A DNA stretch of 64,000 bases from Solibacillus isronensis (GTDB taxonomy: Bacteria; Bacillota; Bacilli; Bacillales_A; Planococcaceae). Below are positions 61,939-64,000 of this stretch, in pieces (position 1 is the first letter of the stretch; every line of letters starts with the position of its first letter). A program made the position numbers and the translations under genes. The stretch is taken from positions 1,116,001-1,180,000 of the forward strand of contig NZ_FVZN01000014.1 of NCBI RefSeq assembly GCF_900168685.1, in the 5' to 3' direction. The notes beneath the pieces were generated by a model. The model worked only from the letters and a program-made list of their open reading frames with translations. It did no database searches and was not told the DNA's origin.

Positions 61939-64000
61939 GCGACACACTCCTCAATTGTTAGTAAACGTTGGCGTACGTAATATACGGTTTTAATGCCTTT
62001 CGTCCACGCGTAAATATAGGCTTTTGCCAATTGTTCTGTGTTCCACTGATCCGTTACGTATAGTGTCATGGAAATTCCCTGGTCGACATGCTTTTGCGCG
62101 GCTGCGTAAAGGTCGATCAGTTCATACGGGTTTACTTCATATGCTTCGGTATATAGCTCCTGGTTATCATCCGTTAAAAACGGCATAGGATAAATTGTTC
62201 GACTGTCCGCATAGTCACGAACTTCCACGCGTTCTGTAACAGGGGCGATGGAAGCGGTACAGCTGCGGATGTAGGAGATACTGCCAGTTGGAGCAATCGC
62301 AAGTCTGTATGAATGGAATAAACCATACTCCAATACGTCAGACTTCAACTGCTGCCACATATTTTGAGTAATAATCGGTGTACCCCCAAGTGCTTTAATC
62401 ACTTCAGGAGTAAGTTCTCTTTCTTCTTTATTTATATAAGTTTCAAAGTAAACACCGCTCGCATAATCACTTTCCTCAAATCGATAAAACGTTTCGTTCT
62501 TTTGCTTCGCGATTTCCATTGATGCTTTTAACGAGTGATAGTTCAGTGATTCCATAAACGCATCGATAAATTCGATCGACTCTTTGGAACCATAACGGAT
62601 TCCGCTTTGTACAAGGTGTCCGTGCAAGTTCATAACACCCAATCCGACAGAGTGCATCACTTTGTTGGCTTTCGACACAGAAGGGACGTTGACGATATCG
62701 GTCATCGTTGAAACATTCGTTAAAAGACGCATTGCTGTATCGACAAGCTGTCCGAAATCCTGAACTTTAGTTGCTTCATGAATGTCAATTGAACCTAAGT
62801 TACAAGAAACATCAAGGCCATATTCATTCGGCTCGTTTTGATCGGTAACAATACTTGTTTGCTGGTATTGAAGAATTTCGGTGCATAGATTCGACATCTT
62901 CACACGCCCGATTTCCTTTAATGGGTGTGTATTATTGACATTATCATCGAATATTTCGAACGGGTAACCCGATTCAAACTGCGCTTTTTTAATTTCCGTA
63001 TACAATTTACGGGCATTTAATCGTTTCAGTTTACGGATGTTCGGATTATCCAATAGCTCATAGTAAATTTCCGAAATCGAAATTTCCGACATGCGTTTGC
63101 CGTATTCTTTATAAATATCATAAGAACTGAACAAGACGATATCTTTATCTCGGCGCATCAGTTCAAAGAAAATATCGGGAAGAATAATGCCTGTAGATAG
63201 TGTAGCTAATCGGATTTTATCGTCGGCATTTGGTTTCTTGGAAGAGATGAACGCTTCAATATCACCGTGAAAAACATTTAGATAGACGACTCCGGAACCA
63301 TTTCTTTGGCCAAGCTGATTCGAATACGAGAACGAATTTTCCAGCAGTTTCGCAACAGGCATAACCCCGCTCGCACGGTTTAAAATTCCTTTAATCGGAT
63401 CTCCCAATGGACGCAGATCGGTCAAGTTTACCCCGACACCGCCGCCTAAGCGGGAAAGTTCAAGACAATAGCCGATATTCTCGGCGATTGAGTTCATCGT
63501 ATCGTCCATCGTTAGTTTAAAACATGAGACTAGCTCACCGCGCGCTTTTTTCCCGCTGTTTAGGGCAGTTGGGGTTGCCGGCTGGTAGGCAGTCATTACC
63601 GCTTCGATGGCCTTTTCAGCCAACGCTTCATCGCCTTGTGCTAAATACAGGGCGATAATAACGATTCGGTCTTCATACTTTTCCAGAATTTCTTTTCCAT
63701 CCCGGCTTTTCATCGCATAGCTTTCGTAGAACTTCGAAGCACTCATGAATGAAGGAAACCGGAACTTGTAGGAATAGGCTTTTTTGTACATTTGTTTAAT
63801 AAAGTCCATCGAGTACAATTCCAAAAACTCTTTTTCGTAATAGCCTTCATCGACTAAATAACGCACTTTTTCCTCGATATCGATAAAGTAGCGTAAACGG
63901 ACATTCACGTCTTCCAGGAAATAGCGGCGTGTTGCTTCTTTGTCTTTCGCCAGATCCAATTCACCGGTAGCACGGTAACGGTTTAGAATATCGTTATTTA
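61926..64000 (-). CDS. nrdE: Class Ib ribonucleotide reductase alpha subunit NrdE (5' end beyond the window)
   Basis: The frame is open to the right edge, reading ...NRYRATGELDLAKDKEATRRYF, so the true start lies outside. Catalytic features are GELVSCFKLTMDDTMNSIAENI (first active cysteine), LSRLGGGVGVNLTDLRPLGDPI, SNLCTEILQ with the thiyl-radical-region cysteine, NLGSIDIH and PTGSISYIRSCTASIAPVTERVEVR. The C-terminal ECVACQI supplies the CxxC reduced by NrdH or thioredoxin. It lies upstream of and overlaps nrdF. No intron or intein is visible in the portion present. Confidence 0.95.
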   Translation of the reverse strand, partial: NNDILNRYRATGELDLAKDKEATRRYFLEDVNVRLRYFIDIEEKVRYLVDEGYYEKEFLELYSMDFIKQMYKKAYSYKFRFPSFMSASKFYESYAMKSRDGKEILEKYEDRIVIIALYLAQGDEALAEKAIEAVMTAYQPATPTALNSGKKARGELVSCFKLTMDDTMNSIAENIGYCLELSRLGGGVGVNLTDLRPLGDPIKGILNRASGVMPVAKLLENSFSYSNQLGQRNGSGVVYLNVFHGDIEAFISSKKPNADDKIRLATLSTGIILPDIFFELMRRDKDIVLFSSYDIYKEYGKRMSEISISEIYYELLDNPNIRKLKRLNARKLYTEIKKAQFESGYPFEIFDDNVNNTHPLKEIGRVKMSNLCTEILQYQQTSIVTDQNEPNEYGLDVSCNLGSIDIHEATKVQDFGQLVDTAMRLLTNVSTMTDIVNVPSVSKANKVMHSVGLGVMNLHGHLVQSGIRYGSKESIEFIDAFMESLNYHSLKASMEIAKQKNETFYRFEESDYASGVYFETYINKEERELTPEVIKALGGTPIITQNMWQQLKSDVLEYGLFHSYRLAIAPTGSISYIRSCTASIAPVTERVEVRDYADSRTIYPMPFLTDDNQELYTEAYEVNPYELIDLYAAAQKHVDQGISMTLYVTDQWNTEQLAKAYIYAWTKGIKTVYYVRQRLLTIEECVACQI

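Noticed and set aside
60682-61947. nrdF as two separate genes or a frameshifted pseudogene
   Set aside because: The interruption has group I intron pairing and core elements, and splicing restores an exact full-length reading frame. The apparent start MNNM of the second ORF lies in the intron tail.
1-64000. Prophage or insertion sequence
   Set aside because: I saw no transposase, integrase, phage structural gene or terminal inverted repeats; the only mobile-type element is the intron.

Overview
The window reads as a chromosomal segment of a low-GC, endospore-forming Gram-positive of the Bacillales. A small acid-soluble spore protein gene, strong AGGAGG-type ribosome binding sites and many TTG/GTG starts support this. 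The SLH-domain surface protein, the acidic secreted repeat protein and the overall gene set look most like the Lysinibacillus/Solibacillus group (inference from resemblance; no search was run).

Layout. 1-14 kb holds housekeeping and accessory single genes: a secreted acidic repeat protein, a YoaS/YozG-type membrane-protein and regulator pair, a DUF4153-like membrane protein, a UvrA-like ATPase with an unusual zinc-rich C-terminus, a membrane-tethered serine hydrolase, a quinone reductase-like MDR enzyme, an unknown 612-aa protein and an aldehyde dehydrogenase. This stretch ends in an intergenic array of nine ATTAGAA units about 21 bp apart. 14-19 kb is osmoprotection: an orphan OpuAC lipoprotein diverging from a complete opuC operon. 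19-31 kb is mixed: a YcdB/SLH surface protein, GNAT, BASS symporter, LLM oxidoreductase, a Vga/VmlR-like ABC-F gene behind a two-uORF, two-terminator leader, LysE, DedA, and a quorum-sensing-like island. That island has an Rgg-family regulator, a 19-residue SHP-like peptide, a secreted 105-aa protein, a permease remnant and an ABC ATPase. A second SHP-like peptide lies 5' of the SLH gene. 31-38 kb carries a cold-shock gene with a structured leader, a class A beta-lactamase-like protein, the spore protein and a five-gene run ending in a membrane-anchored Lon-type protease domain.

38-60.6 kb is one long cobalamin operon of 24 genes, preceded by a cobalamin riboswitch and intrinsic terminator. 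It encodes the anaerobic (early cobalt insertion) corrin pathway: CbiH60, J, C, D, ET, L, F, G, A, SirC, SUMT, a CbiY-like nitroreductase, adenosyltransferase, CbiP, a BtuCDF uptake system, a CbiH60 tail paralog, a ferredoxin-CbiX fusion, CbiB, CobD and CobC. It also carries an unassigned methyltransferase and a thioredoxin reductase/FNR2-like flavoprotein. CobU, CobS and CobT are not in the window.

60.7-64 kb, on the minus strand, is class Ib ribonucleotide reductase. nrdF is split by a 294-nt ORF-less group I intron placed exactly before the DESIHG metal-ligand motif. nrdE runs off the right edge.

The most novel candidates are the two SHP-like peptide genes with the Rgg-like regulator, the tandem attenuator leader of the ABC-F gene, the additional enzymes of the cobalamin operon, and the 21-bp array.
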